Shown one piece after another: positions 17,643-25,793 of a stretch of 64,000 nt of DNA (the stretch's first letter is position 1; the number at the start of each line of letters is the position of its first letter). Where the stretch lies: positions 1 through 64,000 of the forward strand of contig CAJULX010000006.1 of NCBI GenBank assembly GCA_910587245.1, written 5' to 3'. Source of the DNA: Candidatus Gastranaerophilales bacterium. GTDB lineage: Bacteria; Cyanobacteriota; Vampirovibrionia; Gastranaerophilales; Gastranaerophilaceae. Under the pieces are notes generated by a model. That model searched no databases. It had not been told where the DNA came from and was given only the letters and a program-made list of their open reading frames with translations. A program made the position numbers and the translations under genes.

Positions 17643-18548
17643 ATGGAAAATTCAAACGACGAATTTAATAAAAAAAACAGGCTTACAAGATTTATAACAG
17701 GTTTTATAATCTCAATGGTGGCGCTCGTCTGCTTTTTATCGGGCGGTGTTCCTTTGTTTTGCTTTTTGATGGTTGTACTGTTTCTTGCAGCAAAAGAATA
17801 CGTGCAAATCTTAAGGAATAAGGGGTTTCACCCGAGTCTTTCTTTAATCTGTGCTACAAGTCTTGTATTCGGGCTTTTGATATTTTTCAGAAGGTTTGAC
17901 CTTGTACCGTGTGTTTTATCTTTTGCAATTATGGCATCATTCCTGATAGTGCTTTTTATGGGCAGACAGCCTTATATTGCAAATGTTGCGACAACGGCGC
18001 TCGGTTTTATGTACGGGGGCTGGCTTCCATGTCACATTCTTTTATTGAGGCAGATGGGCTCGGATAGTGTTAATCTGTTTGTTCCGGGGGTAAATGACGG
18101 TCTTTATCTTCTTCTGTACGTGTTTTTAATTGTTGTTGCAACAGATATCGGTGCTTATTATTTTGGTTCAAAATTCGGCAGAATAAAGCTCTCAAAAGTT
18201 ATAAGCCCGAAAAAAACCGTTGAGGGTGCTGTCGGTGGCGGAGTTTTTGCAGTACTTGTTGCGGGTGTATTTTCAGTATTTTATTCAGGTTTAACCTTGT
18301 CTGAAGCCATAATAGGCGGTATTTTGATTACCGTATTTGCCCAGCTTGGTGATTTATCCGAATCTTTGATTAAAAGAGATGCGGGAGTAAAGGATTCAAG
18401 CAATATTCTCCCGGGACATGGCGGCTTATTGGATAGAACCGATTCTTATGTTTTTGCTCTTCCTGTTGCTTATTATTATCTGGCTTGCTTTACGGGCGGA
18501 AATAATATAATTGTTGACCTTATAACTTATATTGCAAAAGGTGTTTAG
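17643..18548 (+). CDS. cdsA: Phosphatidate cytidylyltransferase
   Basis: CdsA makes CDP-diacylglycerol from phosphatidic acid and CTP, feeding membrane phospholipid synthesis. The polytopic 301-aa protein has many membrane spans and the C-terminal family signature around SPKKTVEGAVGG, then GDLSESLIKRD and LPGHGGLLDRTDS. The ATG comes 2 nt after the frr stop. rnc follows after 3 nt. Confidence 0.95.
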   Translation: MENSNDEFNKKNRLTRFITGFIISMVALVCFLSGGVPLFCFLMVVLFLAAKEYVQILRNKGFHPSLSLICATSLVFGLLIFFRRFDLVPCVLSFAIMASFLIVLFMGRQPYIANVATTALGFMYGGWLPCHILLLRQMGSDSVNLFVPGVNDGLYLLLYVFLIVVATDIGAYYFGSKFGRIKLSKVISPKKTVEGAVGGGVFAVLVAGVFSVFYSGLTLSEAIIGGILITVFAQLGDLSESLIKRDAGVKDSSNILPGHGGLLDRTDSYVFALPVAYYYLACFTGGNNIIVDLITYIAKGV

Positions 18549-18551
18549 TAA

Positions 18552-19268
18552 ATGGAAATTTCACCTGAAAGAAAAGAAGAATTAGCAGCTTTTGTGAAAA
18601 AATTCGGACTTTGTTTTGATGATTTTGAGATTTTAAACCGTGCCTTTGTGCATACTTCTTATACTAATGAAAATAACTTAAAAATTTCAGAATCTTATGA
18701 AAGGCTTGAATTCCTCGGGGATGCGGTTTTAAAAATTGCAATCAGTGATTTTTTGTTTAAAAAATTCCCCGAGCAAAGCGAAGGTGATCTTACAAAACAA
18801 AGAGCATGGATTGTTTCCGATAAGGAGCTTGCAGTGCTTGCTAAAAAGTGCGGTATGGATAAGCTTATTATCCTTGGAAGAAATGAAGAATCTTTAAACG
18901 GCAGGCAGAAACCTTCAATTTTAGCCTGCGCTTTTGAAGCTTTTCTTGGTGCAATTTACCTCGAATACAAACAGCTCGGGCTTAAGGCCGTGTATGATTT
19001 TTTGATTGATAATTTTGAAGATGATATTCTAAATTCAAAATTTAATAATTATAAAGCAATTTTACAGGAATATACCCAGAGTCAAAATCACAAACTTCCT
19101 GTTTATAAAATTTTGGATGAATTTGGTATGGCGCATGATAAAACTTATGTAATGGGTGTCTATTATAACGATATTTTGATGGCTCAGGGTGAAGGCAAAT
19201 CTAAAAAAGAGGCTGAGCAGATTGCGGCAAAACTTGCACTTGAATTTCTAAAAGTGGAGATAGGCTGA
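18552..19268 (+). CDS. rnc: Ribonuclease III
   Basis: RNase III cleaves double-stranded RNA in rRNA processing and mRNA regulation. The catalytic domain shows RAFVHTSYTNE, the signature ERLEFLGDAVL and FEAFLGAIYLE. The C-terminal double-stranded RNA-binding domain begins near NYKAILQEYTQ and ends with GKSKKEAEQIAAKLAL. The 238-aa length is typical. The TGATG overlap couples it to rpe. Confidence 0.96.
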   Translation: MEISPERKEELAAFVKKFGLCFDDFEILNRAFVHTSYTNENNLKISESYERLEFLGDAVLKIAISDFLFKKFPEQSEGDLTKQRAWIVSDKELAVLAKKCGMDKLIILGRNEESLNGRQKPSILACAFEAFLGAIYLEYKQLGLKAVYDFLIDNFEDDILNSKFNNYKAILQEYTQSQNHKLPVYKILDEFGMAHDKTYVMGVYYNDILMAQGEGKSKKEAEQIAAKLALEFLKVEIG

Positions 19269-19948
19269 TGTATGACAATCTTTTTTGCTCAAAAAACGGT
19301 GAAATGCACAGATATATAGTATCTCCTTCAATTTTATCCGCTGATTTTTCAAACCTTAAATCGGAAATTTTAAAGACGGAAGATGCGGGTGCGCAGTGGT
19401 GCCATATAGATGTTATGGACGGGCATTTTGTGCCGAATATTACAATCGGAGCTCCCGTTGTAAGATGTTTAAAAAATGCCGTGAGTGCAAAACTTGATTC
19501 TCATCTTATGATTGAAAATCCGCTTAAATACATACCTGATTTTATCGAAGCAGGCTCTGATATTATAACGTTTCATATTGAGGCAGTGAAAGATACTGCT
19601 GCAGAGTGTATCAGCCTTATAAAAAATGCAGGAAGGCTTGCGGGAATTTCAATTAAGCCAAATACACCCGTAAGCGCCATTGAACCGTATATTAAAAAAG
19701 TTGATATGGTGCTTGTTATGACGGTAGAACCCGGTTTTTCAGGTCAGAAATTTATGAAGGATGCTGCTGAGAAAATAAAAACTGTGCGTAAAATTGCAGG
19801 TGACGACCTGATAATTCAGGTAGACGGCGGCATAAATGACGAAACTGCAAAAATTTGTGCGCAATACGGTGCAAATTGTTTTGTTGCGGGAAACTATGTT
19901 TATAAAAATGAAGATATAAAAAAAGCCGTTATTTCTTTGTTGGATTAA
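19268..19948 (+). CDS. rpe: Ribulose-phosphate 3-epimerase
   Basis: Rpe interconverts ribulose-5-phosphate and xylulose-5-phosphate in the pentose phosphate pathway. Motifs seen are SPSILSADFSNL, HIDVMDGHFVPNITIG, SHLMIENP, VLVMTVEPGFSGQ and QVDGGIN. The ATG overlapping the rnc stop gives 226 aa; an internal ATG at codon 15 (MHRYIVSPSI) matches the usual family start more closely and could be used instead. It is in the operon with rnc. Confidence 0.95.
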   Translation: MYDNLFCSKNGEMHRYIVSPSILSADFSNLKSEILKTEDAGAQWCHIDVMDGHFVPNITIGAPVVRCLKNAVSAKLDSHLMIENPLKYIPDFIEAGSDIITFHIEAVKDTAAECISLIKNAGRLAGISIKPNTPVSAIEPYIKKVDMVLVMTVEPGFSGQKFMKDAAEKIKTVRKIAGDDLIIQVDGGINDETAKICAQYGANCFVAGNYVYKNEDIKKAVISLLD

Positions 19949-19951
19949 GGT

Positions 19952-20653
19952 ATGGATGTATTAAAATTTGTAAAATCGGAATTTAAAAATAATACGGATC
20001 CTGCTTATTGTAAATTTTCTTCCGCCTTAATTCCTAATATAGATAATGTTTTGGGGGTTAGAATACCCGTTTTAAGAAAAATTGCAAAGCAAATTGCTAA
20101 AGATGACTGGCAAAAATTCTTAAATAAATATGAAGAAAAATTCATGGAAGACACCATGCTTAAAGGTATGGTTATTTCTTATTTGAATGAAGATATTGAT
20201 ACGGTGCTTAATTTGACGGAAGCCTTTGTATTGAAAATTGATAACTGGGCAGTTTGCGATACTTTTTGTGCAGGGCTTAAAATTTTTAAAAAAGACAGAA
20301 AAAAAGTATTTAAATTTTTAATTCCTTATTTAACATCAAAGAAAGAGTATTCCCTGAGGTTTGCCGTTGTTGTTCTTTTGACATATTTTATTGAAAAAGA
20401 TTATATCGATGAAGTTTTAAAAATTTTATTCAATTTAAAATCCTCTTATTATTACGTTAATATGGCAATTGCATGGGCGGTATCCGTTTGTTATGTTAAA
20501 TTTCCCGATTGCACGCTTAAATATCTTGAAAACAGTACTCTTGATGATTTTTGCCACAATAAATCAATTTCAAAAATCATAGAATCATACAGGGTATCAA
20601 AAGAAGATAAGGAAAAATTAAAGCTTTTAAAAAGGAAAGCCGCTGCTGTTTAA
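19952..20653 (+). CDS. AlkD-like DNA alkylation repair protein
   Basis: The 233-aa all-helical protein resembles the AlkD family of HEAT-like-repeat DNA glycosylases that remove alkylated purines. Features include GVRIPVLRKIAKQI near the N-terminus, the central NWAVCDTFCAGL segment with the conserved Trp and Asp, and the segment MAIAWAVSVCYVKFP. It follows rpe by 3 nt, so it is probably in the same transcript. Its last 4 nt overlap the convergent queH gene. Confidence 0.85.
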   Translation: MDVLKFVKSEFKNNTDPAYCKFSSALIPNIDNVLGVRIPVLRKIAKQIAKDDWQKFLNKYEEKFMEDTMLKGMVISYLNEDIDTVLNLTEAFVLKIDNWAVCDTFCAGLKIFKKDRKKVFKFLIPYLTSKKEYSLRFAVVVLLTYFIEKDYIDEVLKILFNLKSSYYYVNMAIAWAVSVCYVKFPDCTLKYLENSTLDDFCHNKSISKIIESYRVSKEDKEKLKLLKRKAAAV

Positions 20654-21261
20654 TTTTCCTCTGCAGGTTTTCTTATCGAAAATTCACACCCGCAATAGTT
20701 TTGTTTATACATATTGTTATATGCGGCAATTTTTTGTGTTACATTAAAGCCGTTATTTTTCTTAAAATCAAAATCTATAAATTTAACCCCATATGTTTTT
20801 TCGGCTTTTCGCCCTGCTTCAAAAATATTTTTTGAAACCTTATGCGGGCTTACGCTTAATGTTGTTGTAAATTGCTTAAATCCGAGCTCTTTTGCCTTTT
20901 GTGCTGCCGTGTTAAGCCTTAATTCAAAACATTTATTGCATCTTAAGCCTTTTTCAGGTTCATTTTCAAGACCCTTTACGGCTTCATAGAATACATCAGG
21001 CTCAGCTTTTTCATAAATAAGTTCAAAATTATATTTCCCGCAATATTTTTCCAATTCTTCATATCGTCTTATTTGTTCATTTTCAGGATAAATATTGGGG
21101 TTGAAAAAATATGCCGTCGGAATATATCCGAGCATTTTTAAATATTGCGAAGGATACCCGAAACACACGGCACAGCAGCAATGGACAAAAATTTTTCTGT
21201 CTTCTTCTTTTAAATCTTCCTTATCATATAAGGTTTTTATTTTTTTATAAAATTCCGTCAA
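20650..21261 (-). CDS. queH: Epoxyqueuosine reductase QueH
   Basis: QueH (DUF208) catalyses the last step of queuosine synthesis in tRNA, reducing epoxyqueuosine. It uses an iron-sulfur cluster and a nearby metal held by conserved Cys. Visible are HCCCAVC (residues 27-33), LRCNKC (107-111) and CGCEFSIRKP near the C-terminus. The 203-aa length is typical. The start is a TTG behind AGGA. It lies 9 nt downstream of the VKOR-DsbA gene on the same strand. No other queuosine gene is in the window. Confidence 0.93.
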   Translation of the reverse strand: MTEFYKKIKTLYDKEDLKEEDRKIFVHCCCAVCFGYPSQYLKMLGYIPTAYFFNPNIYPENEQIRRYEELEKYCGKYNFELIYEKAEPDVFYEAVKGLENEPEKGLRCNKCFELRLNTAAQKAKELGFKQFTTTLSVSPHKVSKNIFEAGRKAEKTYGVKFIDFDFKKNNGFNVTQKIAAYNNMYKQNYCGCEFSIRKPAEEN

Positions 21262-21270
21262 AATTTCATC

Positions 21271-22482
21271 CTATTTTGCGTGCTTATGTCTTGCTTTTGC
21301 CTGTTTTGTATATTCTTTTAATTTATTGTAAGGAAGAGCTGTTTTGTGCTCAATGTCGTCTATAACAATGGTCGGAGTACCCTTTATACCGAAATTTATT
21401 GCCTTTTGAATTTGCTTATCAAGGGTTTCTTTTATTTCTTCACTGTAAGCATCTTTTTTTAACTGCTCTTTATTGATGCCTACAATATCTGCAAGGTTTA
21501 CTATATCTTCTTCATTGTTTGATGGCATAATGTCATAAATAGCGCTTGCCATATCCCAGTATGCTCCCTGTTTTTCGGCTGCAAGAGCATATCTTGCAAG
21601 CATGCATGCACCGGGGTGTACGCTGTTTGTGAGTGCAGGATTACATTCGGTATCAAGCGGAAAATTTATATGATATACAATAATATCTTTTTCTTCCTTG
21701 ATAAGTTTATGAATCATTATGTTGGAAAGCTTACAAAAGGGGCACAAGAAATCACTGTATATATAAATAACTACCTCTGAATCAGGATTTCCCAATGTAT
21801 TTCCCTTGATTGCATAAGGATTTTTTTTCATCTTTTGAAATTCTAAGAAAGATTTTTCCATTTCTTTGTTTGCCTTCTGCTGTTTGAGGGCAGGAGACAT
21901 AACAAGCGAGGTCGCAGTATAGGTTAAAAGCCCGGCCCCTGCTATAGCAGCGACTATAAATAAAACTAAATATTTTCTTACACCGGAAATAAAATCTGCA
22001 AATGTATTTTTGATATCGGAAACAAAAAATCCTTTATCCTTTGCGGTAAGTGCTATAGCTAAATCGATAAAATATGTTATAAAACACAGTATGCAGATTT
22101 TTTTGATTACAAAAAATGAAATTGAAGCAAGAATCATAGAACAGCAAAACGAAAAAAGTCCTATGGCTGCAATATAACTTGAAGGGTTTTTGAAAACTTT
22201 AAATATTTCAATGTTAAATTTTTCATTAATTTTATCAACATATGTTAAGAAAAGAAGAATTAAATATAGAATAACTCCCCATATCGCAAGAGGTATTCCT
22301 AAAAACAGAGCATACTCGGTTTTTGCTACTCCGTCGCAGTCAATAACACTGTTTATGGCGCAAAAACTGGGGTCTGCACCCATTATAAAGTTTTCTTTAA
22401 AATATATATAGACAAGATCAAATGTTAAAATAAGAGCTATGATTAAAAGTATTGTTAATATTATTCTTTTATTTTTCGTCAT
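21271..22482 (-). CDS. VKOR-DsbA (thioredoxin-fold) fusion protein
   Basis: A vitamin-K-epoxide-reductase domain (residues about 5-145, several membrane spans) carries the loop cysteines C41 and C49 and the active CILC pair (C130/C133). After another span at about 170-195 comes a periplasmic DsbA/thioredoxin-like domain with CPFC at 247-250 and a cis-Pro loop KGTPTIVIDD. Together these form a self-contained disulfide-generating pathway using quinone as oxidant. Similar fusions are known in cyanobacteria and actinobacteria, although cyanobacterial forms usually have a different thioredoxin part. A GGAGAG sequence precedes the ATG. Confidence 0.92.
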   Translation of the reverse strand: MTKNKRIILTILLIIALILTFDLVYIYFKENFIMGADPSFCAINSVIDCDGVAKTEYALFLGIPLAIWGVILYLILLFLTYVDKINEKFNIEIFKVFKNPSSYIAAIGLFSFCCSMILASISFFVIKKICILCFITYFIDLAIALTAKDKGFFVSDIKNTFADFISGVRKYLVLFIVAAIAGAGLLTYTATSLVMSPALKQQKANKEMEKSFLEFQKMKKNPYAIKGNTLGNPDSEVVIYIYSDFLCPFCKLSNIMIHKLIKEEKDIIVYHINFPLDTECNPALTNSVHPGACMLARYALAAEKQGAYWDMASAIYDIMPSNNEEDIVNLADIVGINKEQLKKDAYSEEIKETLDKQIQKAINFGIKGTPTIVIDDIEHKTALPYNKLKEYTKQAKARHKHAK

Positions 22483-22810
22483 AATTTATTTTCTCTCCAA
22501 TCACTCCAAACCATCACAGTATAATACCGTGTGACCTTTTTTAATATTGTATAGCTTATTATAAAAACGGGCAATTTTGTGTAGCTTTTTTAGTTTTTGT
22601 AAACTAATGTAAATTTTTAAAACAATTTTCTAAAGTATTATCCCCCTCTTACCGACACATATAGTGTGAAAACCTTCGGTGTATTGGTAAATTAAAATAA
22701 AAGGTTAAGAAATGTAACATTATATACTTTTTATGAATTCAGTATATACTTTTTGTTTTTATTAATATGTCGATAGTGAAACTCAAACAATACAAAGGTG
22801 GTATAAAACA
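22483..22810. promoter_or_regulatory. Intergenic regulatory region with hairpin and direct repeats
   Basis: This 328-nt divergent spacer holds no convincing gene. Leftward, a TATTATACT element near 22520 can serve the VKOR gene. Rightward, a bulged hairpin (outer ACCGA 22651-22655 with TCGGT 22676-22680, inner CACA 22656-22659 with TGTG 22665-22668) is followed by two exact copies of a 12-nt sequence, TATATACTTTTT, at 22721-22732 and 22743-22754, 22 bp apart. Each copy contains a TATACT -10-like box. The gene at 22811 is reached through an AGGTGG Shine-Dalgarno sequence. Confidence 0.45.
22721..22754 (+). repeat. 12-nt tandem-spaced direct repeat
   Basis: TATATACTTTTT occurs at 22721-22732 and again at 22743-22754, a 22-bp period that places both on the same face of the helix. 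It lies 57 nt before the start of the 22811 gene and may be an operator or two alternative -10 regions. Confidence 0.5.
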
Positions 22811-23518
22811 ATGGGACTAGCAGCAAGCCAAGGTAGATTATTGTTATTGACTGCGCGCAAAAGTGACTTAGAATTGCAGGCACAATGTATTACCCAGCAA
22901 CGTCTTTTGCTCGCAACGCAACAAGAAACTATCGCTGACGAATACGCAGATGCGACAAATAACCAGATTTACCAGGTAAGATTGCCGGGTACCAGCGAAT
23001 ATACTCCTTTAACGGTGTATTCACTGAACGAACTTTACTATGGTACAGACGCAACAAGCGATGCAGACAGAGAAACAGCAAGAAATACATTCAGAAAGCC
23101 AAACGGTAATGATCCTAACGGTGCAGCATACGGTATTTGGGATAAAGGCAAACAAGAATGGGTTGATCCTAAAAAATTAAAAGACGATGCAGGTGATACA
23201 CCGGATACAAGAATGCAGCAAAACCTTCTATACGGTTCCTGGGTAATCAGAACTCCCGATGAAGAATCAAGCTCAGGCTGGTCTGATGTTATGATTGGTG
23301 CTGATGCAAGATACAGACAATCTTACTACACGGCAGATGACAACGCGGCTAAAGCAAAATACGACTCAGCTATGGCCCGTGTACAGCGTCTTGATAAACA
23401 GCTTGAATTAAAATTAAATCAGGTTGAAACTCAGCACAAAGCTGTTGAAACTGAAGTTGAATCAGTTGATAAAGTTATTTCAAACAACATTGAAAGCTCA
23501 TTTAAATACTTCAGCTAA
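22811..23518 (+). CDS. Lineage-specific conserved protein, 235 aa
   Basis: I cannot assign a function. The N-terminus MGLAASQGRLLLLTARKSD followed by a Gln-rich helical segment matches a protein type I recall as frequent in Gastranaerophilales genomes. Helical ends (about 1-50 and 175-235, both coiled-coil-like) flank a polar middle rich in Asp, Asn, Gly and Tyr. This layout is reminiscent of flagellin-like or surface filament subunits, but that is inference. There is no signal peptide. Codon choice (CGT, AAC, GGT more often than in neighbours), a strong terminator and its monocistronic setting suggest high expression. Confidence 0.75.
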   Translation: MGLAASQGRLLLLTARKSDLELQAQCITQQRLLLATQQETIADEYADATNNQIYQVRLPGTSEYTPLTVYSLNELYYGTDATSDADRETARNTFRKPNGNDPNGAAYGIWDKGKQEWVDPKKLKDDAGDTPDTRMQQNLLYGSWVIRTPDEESSSGWSDVMIGADARYRQSYYTADDNAAKAKYDSAMARVQRLDKQLELKLNQVETQHKAVETEVESVDKVISNNIESSFKYFS

Positions 23519-23536
23519 TCAAAAAGGATTTAATAA

Positions 23537-23573
23537 TAAAAAAACCGGCTCAAAGCAAAGCCGGTTTTTTTAT
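23537..23573 (+). terminator. Intrinsic terminator
   Basis: A GC-rich stem AACCGGCT (ending at 23550) pairs with AGCCGGTT (starting at 23559) around an 8-nt loop, extended by A-run/T-run pairing and followed by a run of T. It ends the 22811 transcript and can also act on the opposite strand for hisF. Confidence 0.88.
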
Positions 23574-23586
23574 GTTTTTATTTGTT

Positions 23587-24348
23587 TTATACCTTTCTTG
23601 TTTCTATTCCCGCTTTTAAAAGTTCATCCTTTAATTTCTTAACGGGAAGTGTGTCAAAATGGAAAATTGAGGCTGCAAGTGCTGCATCAACATTTGTTTT
23701 ATTGAATACATCAATAAAATGTCCGCTGTCAGGACCTGCTCCCCCTGAAGCTATGACAGGAATCTGTACGTTTTTTGATACAAGATTATTCATATCGATG
23801 TCAAAACCTTTTTGTGTGCCGTCATAATCCATTGAGGTTAAAAGTATTTCACCGGCCCCTCTTTTTTCAACTTCTTTAGCCCAGTCTAAAAGTTTAATTC
23901 CGGTATTTTTTTGCCCTGCATTTATAAAGACATAATAATCACTGTCGATTTTTTTAGCGTCAATTGCCGCCACAATACACTGGGAGCCAAAATATTCCGC
24001 ACATTTGTTTATAATATCAGGATTTTTTACTGCAGCGGAATTAAAAGAAATTTTATCAGCTCCTGCGGCCAAAATTGCCCTTATATCTTCAATATCGGAA
24101 ATTCCTCCGCCGACCGTAAAGGGTATAAAAACTTCCCGTGCAACATGCTCTACAAGTTCCGTTATTGTTTTTCTTTTTTCGTTAGTTGCCGTTATATCGA
24201 GAAATACAAGCTCATCTGCACCTTCATTTGAATATTTTTTAGCAAGTGTAACAGGATCGCCCGCGTATCTTAAATTCTCAAAATTTACACCTTTAACGGT
24301 TTTTCCGTCTTTAACATCAAGGCAGGGAATTATTCTTTTGGTTAACAT
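23587..24348 (-). CDS. hisF: Imidazole glycerol phosphate synthase subunit HisF
   Basis: HisF is the cyclase half of the HisHF enzyme in histidine biosynthesis, also yielding AICAR. The (beta/alpha)8 barrel shows the N-terminal RIIPCLDVKDGKTVKGVNF with the catalytic Asp, AAIDAKK in the middle, TSMDYDGTQKGFD with the second catalytic Asp, and VIASGGAG. The 253-aa length is typical. AAAGGC precedes the ATG. No other his gene is in the window, so the pathway is dispersed. The next upstream gene on the strand encodes a GGDEF protein 19 nt away, an unusual operon mate. Confidence 0.96.
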   Translation of the reverse strand: MLTKRIIPCLDVKDGKTVKGVNFENLRYAGDPVTLAKKYSNEGADELVFLDITATNEKRKTITELVEHVAREVFIPFTVGGGISDIEDIRAILAAGADKISFNSAAVKNPDIINKCAEYFGSQCIVAAIDAKKIDSDYYVFINAGQKNTGIKLLDWAKEVEKRGAGEILLTSMDYDGTQKGFDIDMNNLVSKNVQIPVIASGGAGPDSGHFIDVFNKTNVDAALAASIFHFDTLPVKKLKDELLKAGIETRKV

Positions 24349-24367
24349 TTTAATTTGCCTTTAAAAA

Positions 24368-25243
24368 TTAAAAATCAAGGTTCATTTTTGAAAACTGTAC
24401 AATCTGGTTTTTGCCACGTTTTTTAGCACTGTATAAAGCATGTTCCGCGTATCTTATGATTGTGTTTGAATTTTCTTCTACATTTTCTAAGAATGGATAT
24501 GCTGAAATGCCGCCTGAAATTGTAATCGGGTGTCTTTCTTCTTCAGATGCCGGTATAAATTCCATTTTTTCAATATCGCGACGGAAACGTTCCGCAAAAA
24601 TAAATGCCTGTTCTTCGGATGTATTCGGCAGAACAAGAATAAATTCTTCATCGCCGTAACGGGTTAAAATATCTTCTTTTCTGATAAGTGCTTCAAGCAT
24701 CTGGGCAACTTTTTTCAATAAAACATCGCCCCAATCGTAACCGTACATATCATTTACCGTTTTAAAGAAATCGATATCGATTAAAACGCAAGAAAGGCTT
24801 GTGCCGTATCTTTTAGCACGGGAAATTTCCGCATCAAGTCTAGAATGGAGATATTTCCTGTTATATAAACCTGTTAATTCATCCGTTATGGCAATTGTTT
24901 TTAAATTGTTTCTGTATTTCATTACTTTTCCGAGAGAATTAATTCTTGTAGTTAATTCCACACTGTTTATCGGGCGTTTAATGAAATCAAAACTTTCTGC
25001 GCGCACTGTTAAATCTTCGGGAATTTCATCGGTTAAAATTAAAACCCCTGCATCAAATTTTGTTACAGCACAAACCTCTTTCACTTTGTCTAAAGGCATA
25101 TCAAACACCATAACCGCAGGGTTAACTTCTTTATAATTTTCAATATCTGAAACTCCAAAGCTTCGTACCATATAATCGCCGCTCATCATCAAAGTTTCTT
25201 CAATACTGCTTTGATTGCCGTCACTGTAAATAATTACGTTCAT
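24368..25243 (-). CDS. GGDEF-domain protein with receiver-like N-terminus and variant active site
   Basis: The N-terminal 105 residues look like a degenerate response-regulator receiver (Asp48 in VMVFDMP, Lys89 in FIKRP). The C-terminal diguanylate cyclase domain (about 118-285) has DELTGLYNRKYL, DIDFFKTVNDMYGYDWGD and an intact RKED product-inhibition I-site at 188-191. The signature loop reads GDEEF (197-201), with Asp in place of the second Gly of GG(D/E)EF. Cyclic-di-GMP synthesis may be reduced or lost, leaving a c-di-GMP sensor, but activity cannot be judged from sequence alone. AAAGGAAAAA precedes the ATG. Confidence 0.9.
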   Translation of the reverse strand: MNVIIYSDGNQSSIEETLMMSGDYMVRSFGVSDIENYKEVNPAVMVFDMPLDKVKEVCAVTKFDAGVLILTDEIPEDLTVRAESFDFIKRPINSVELTTRINSLGKVMKYRNNLKTIAITDELTGLYNRKYLHSRLDAEISRAKRYGTSLSCVLIDIDFFKTVNDMYGYDWGDVLLKKVAQMLEALIRKEDILTRYGDEEFILVLPNTSEEQAFIFAERFRRDIEKMEFIPASEEERHPITISGGISAYPFLENVEENSNTIIRYAEHALYSAKKRGKNQIVQFSKMNLDF

Positions 25244-25262
25244 TAATTTTTCCTTTATTATT

Positions 25263-25643
25263 TTATTTAATATTGATTTCTAAATCTTTTACGCGATATC
25301 TCGGTATTTTAATACTGCTTGAATCAGGCAGTTTAATTGTCAAATTAAAAGTATCAAGCAGAATAACCTTGCAAGGACCGCTTTGCAGTTCTTTTGAAAA
25401 CGGAGAAGCGGTATATGATATATAATCGGCGTAAATATCAAAAGGGTTATCTTTTCTAATATACGTTTTGCTTATACCCTTTTCTTTAATTTGAATTAAA
25501 CCGTCTGATATCATTTCAAATTTCCCTTTTATGCTTTGATTGGGCAGATTAAGAACATCTGCCGCAAAAGACGGCATATTTAAGGCTGTTAATGTGAATA
25601 AGCATATATAAGCTTTTAAAAGTATATTTTTTACTGTTTTCAA
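25263..25643 (-). CDS. Small exported hypothetical protein, about 126 aa
   Basis: The frame continues upstream to an ATG at 25697. A TATACT -10 box on the minus strand (25681-25676) falls within that extension, and a TTG at 25643 preceded by AGGGA gives the sequence KTVKNILLKAYI, a proper signal-peptide start ending near PSFAAD. The TTG is therefore preferred. The mature part is about 100 residues of mostly beta-type sequence with a single Cys. The family is unknown. It lies upstream of the GGDEF gene on the same strand (19 nt gap), so the two may be co-transcribed. Confidence 0.65.
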   Translation of the reverse strand: MKTVKNILLKAYICLFTLTALNMPSFAADVLNLPNQSIKGKFEMISDGLIQIKEKGISKTYIRKDNPFDIYADYISYTASPFSKELQSGPCKVILLDTFNLTIKLPDSSSIKIPRYRVKDLEINIK

Positions 25644-25793
25644 GATAATATCCCTGTTTGATTTATATTGAAAACAGTATAGCATATTTTCCATCATTTG
25701 GCTTATATTTTACAATCCTTTTTCATACATTTGAATTATTAAATTTTGTTAATTTTTTTATAAACTGTAAATATAATTAAGGAGTTTCTGGCA

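Noticed and set aside
24005..24364. 119-codon plus-strand frame
   Set aside because: It is antisense to hisF, which has complete active-site motifs.
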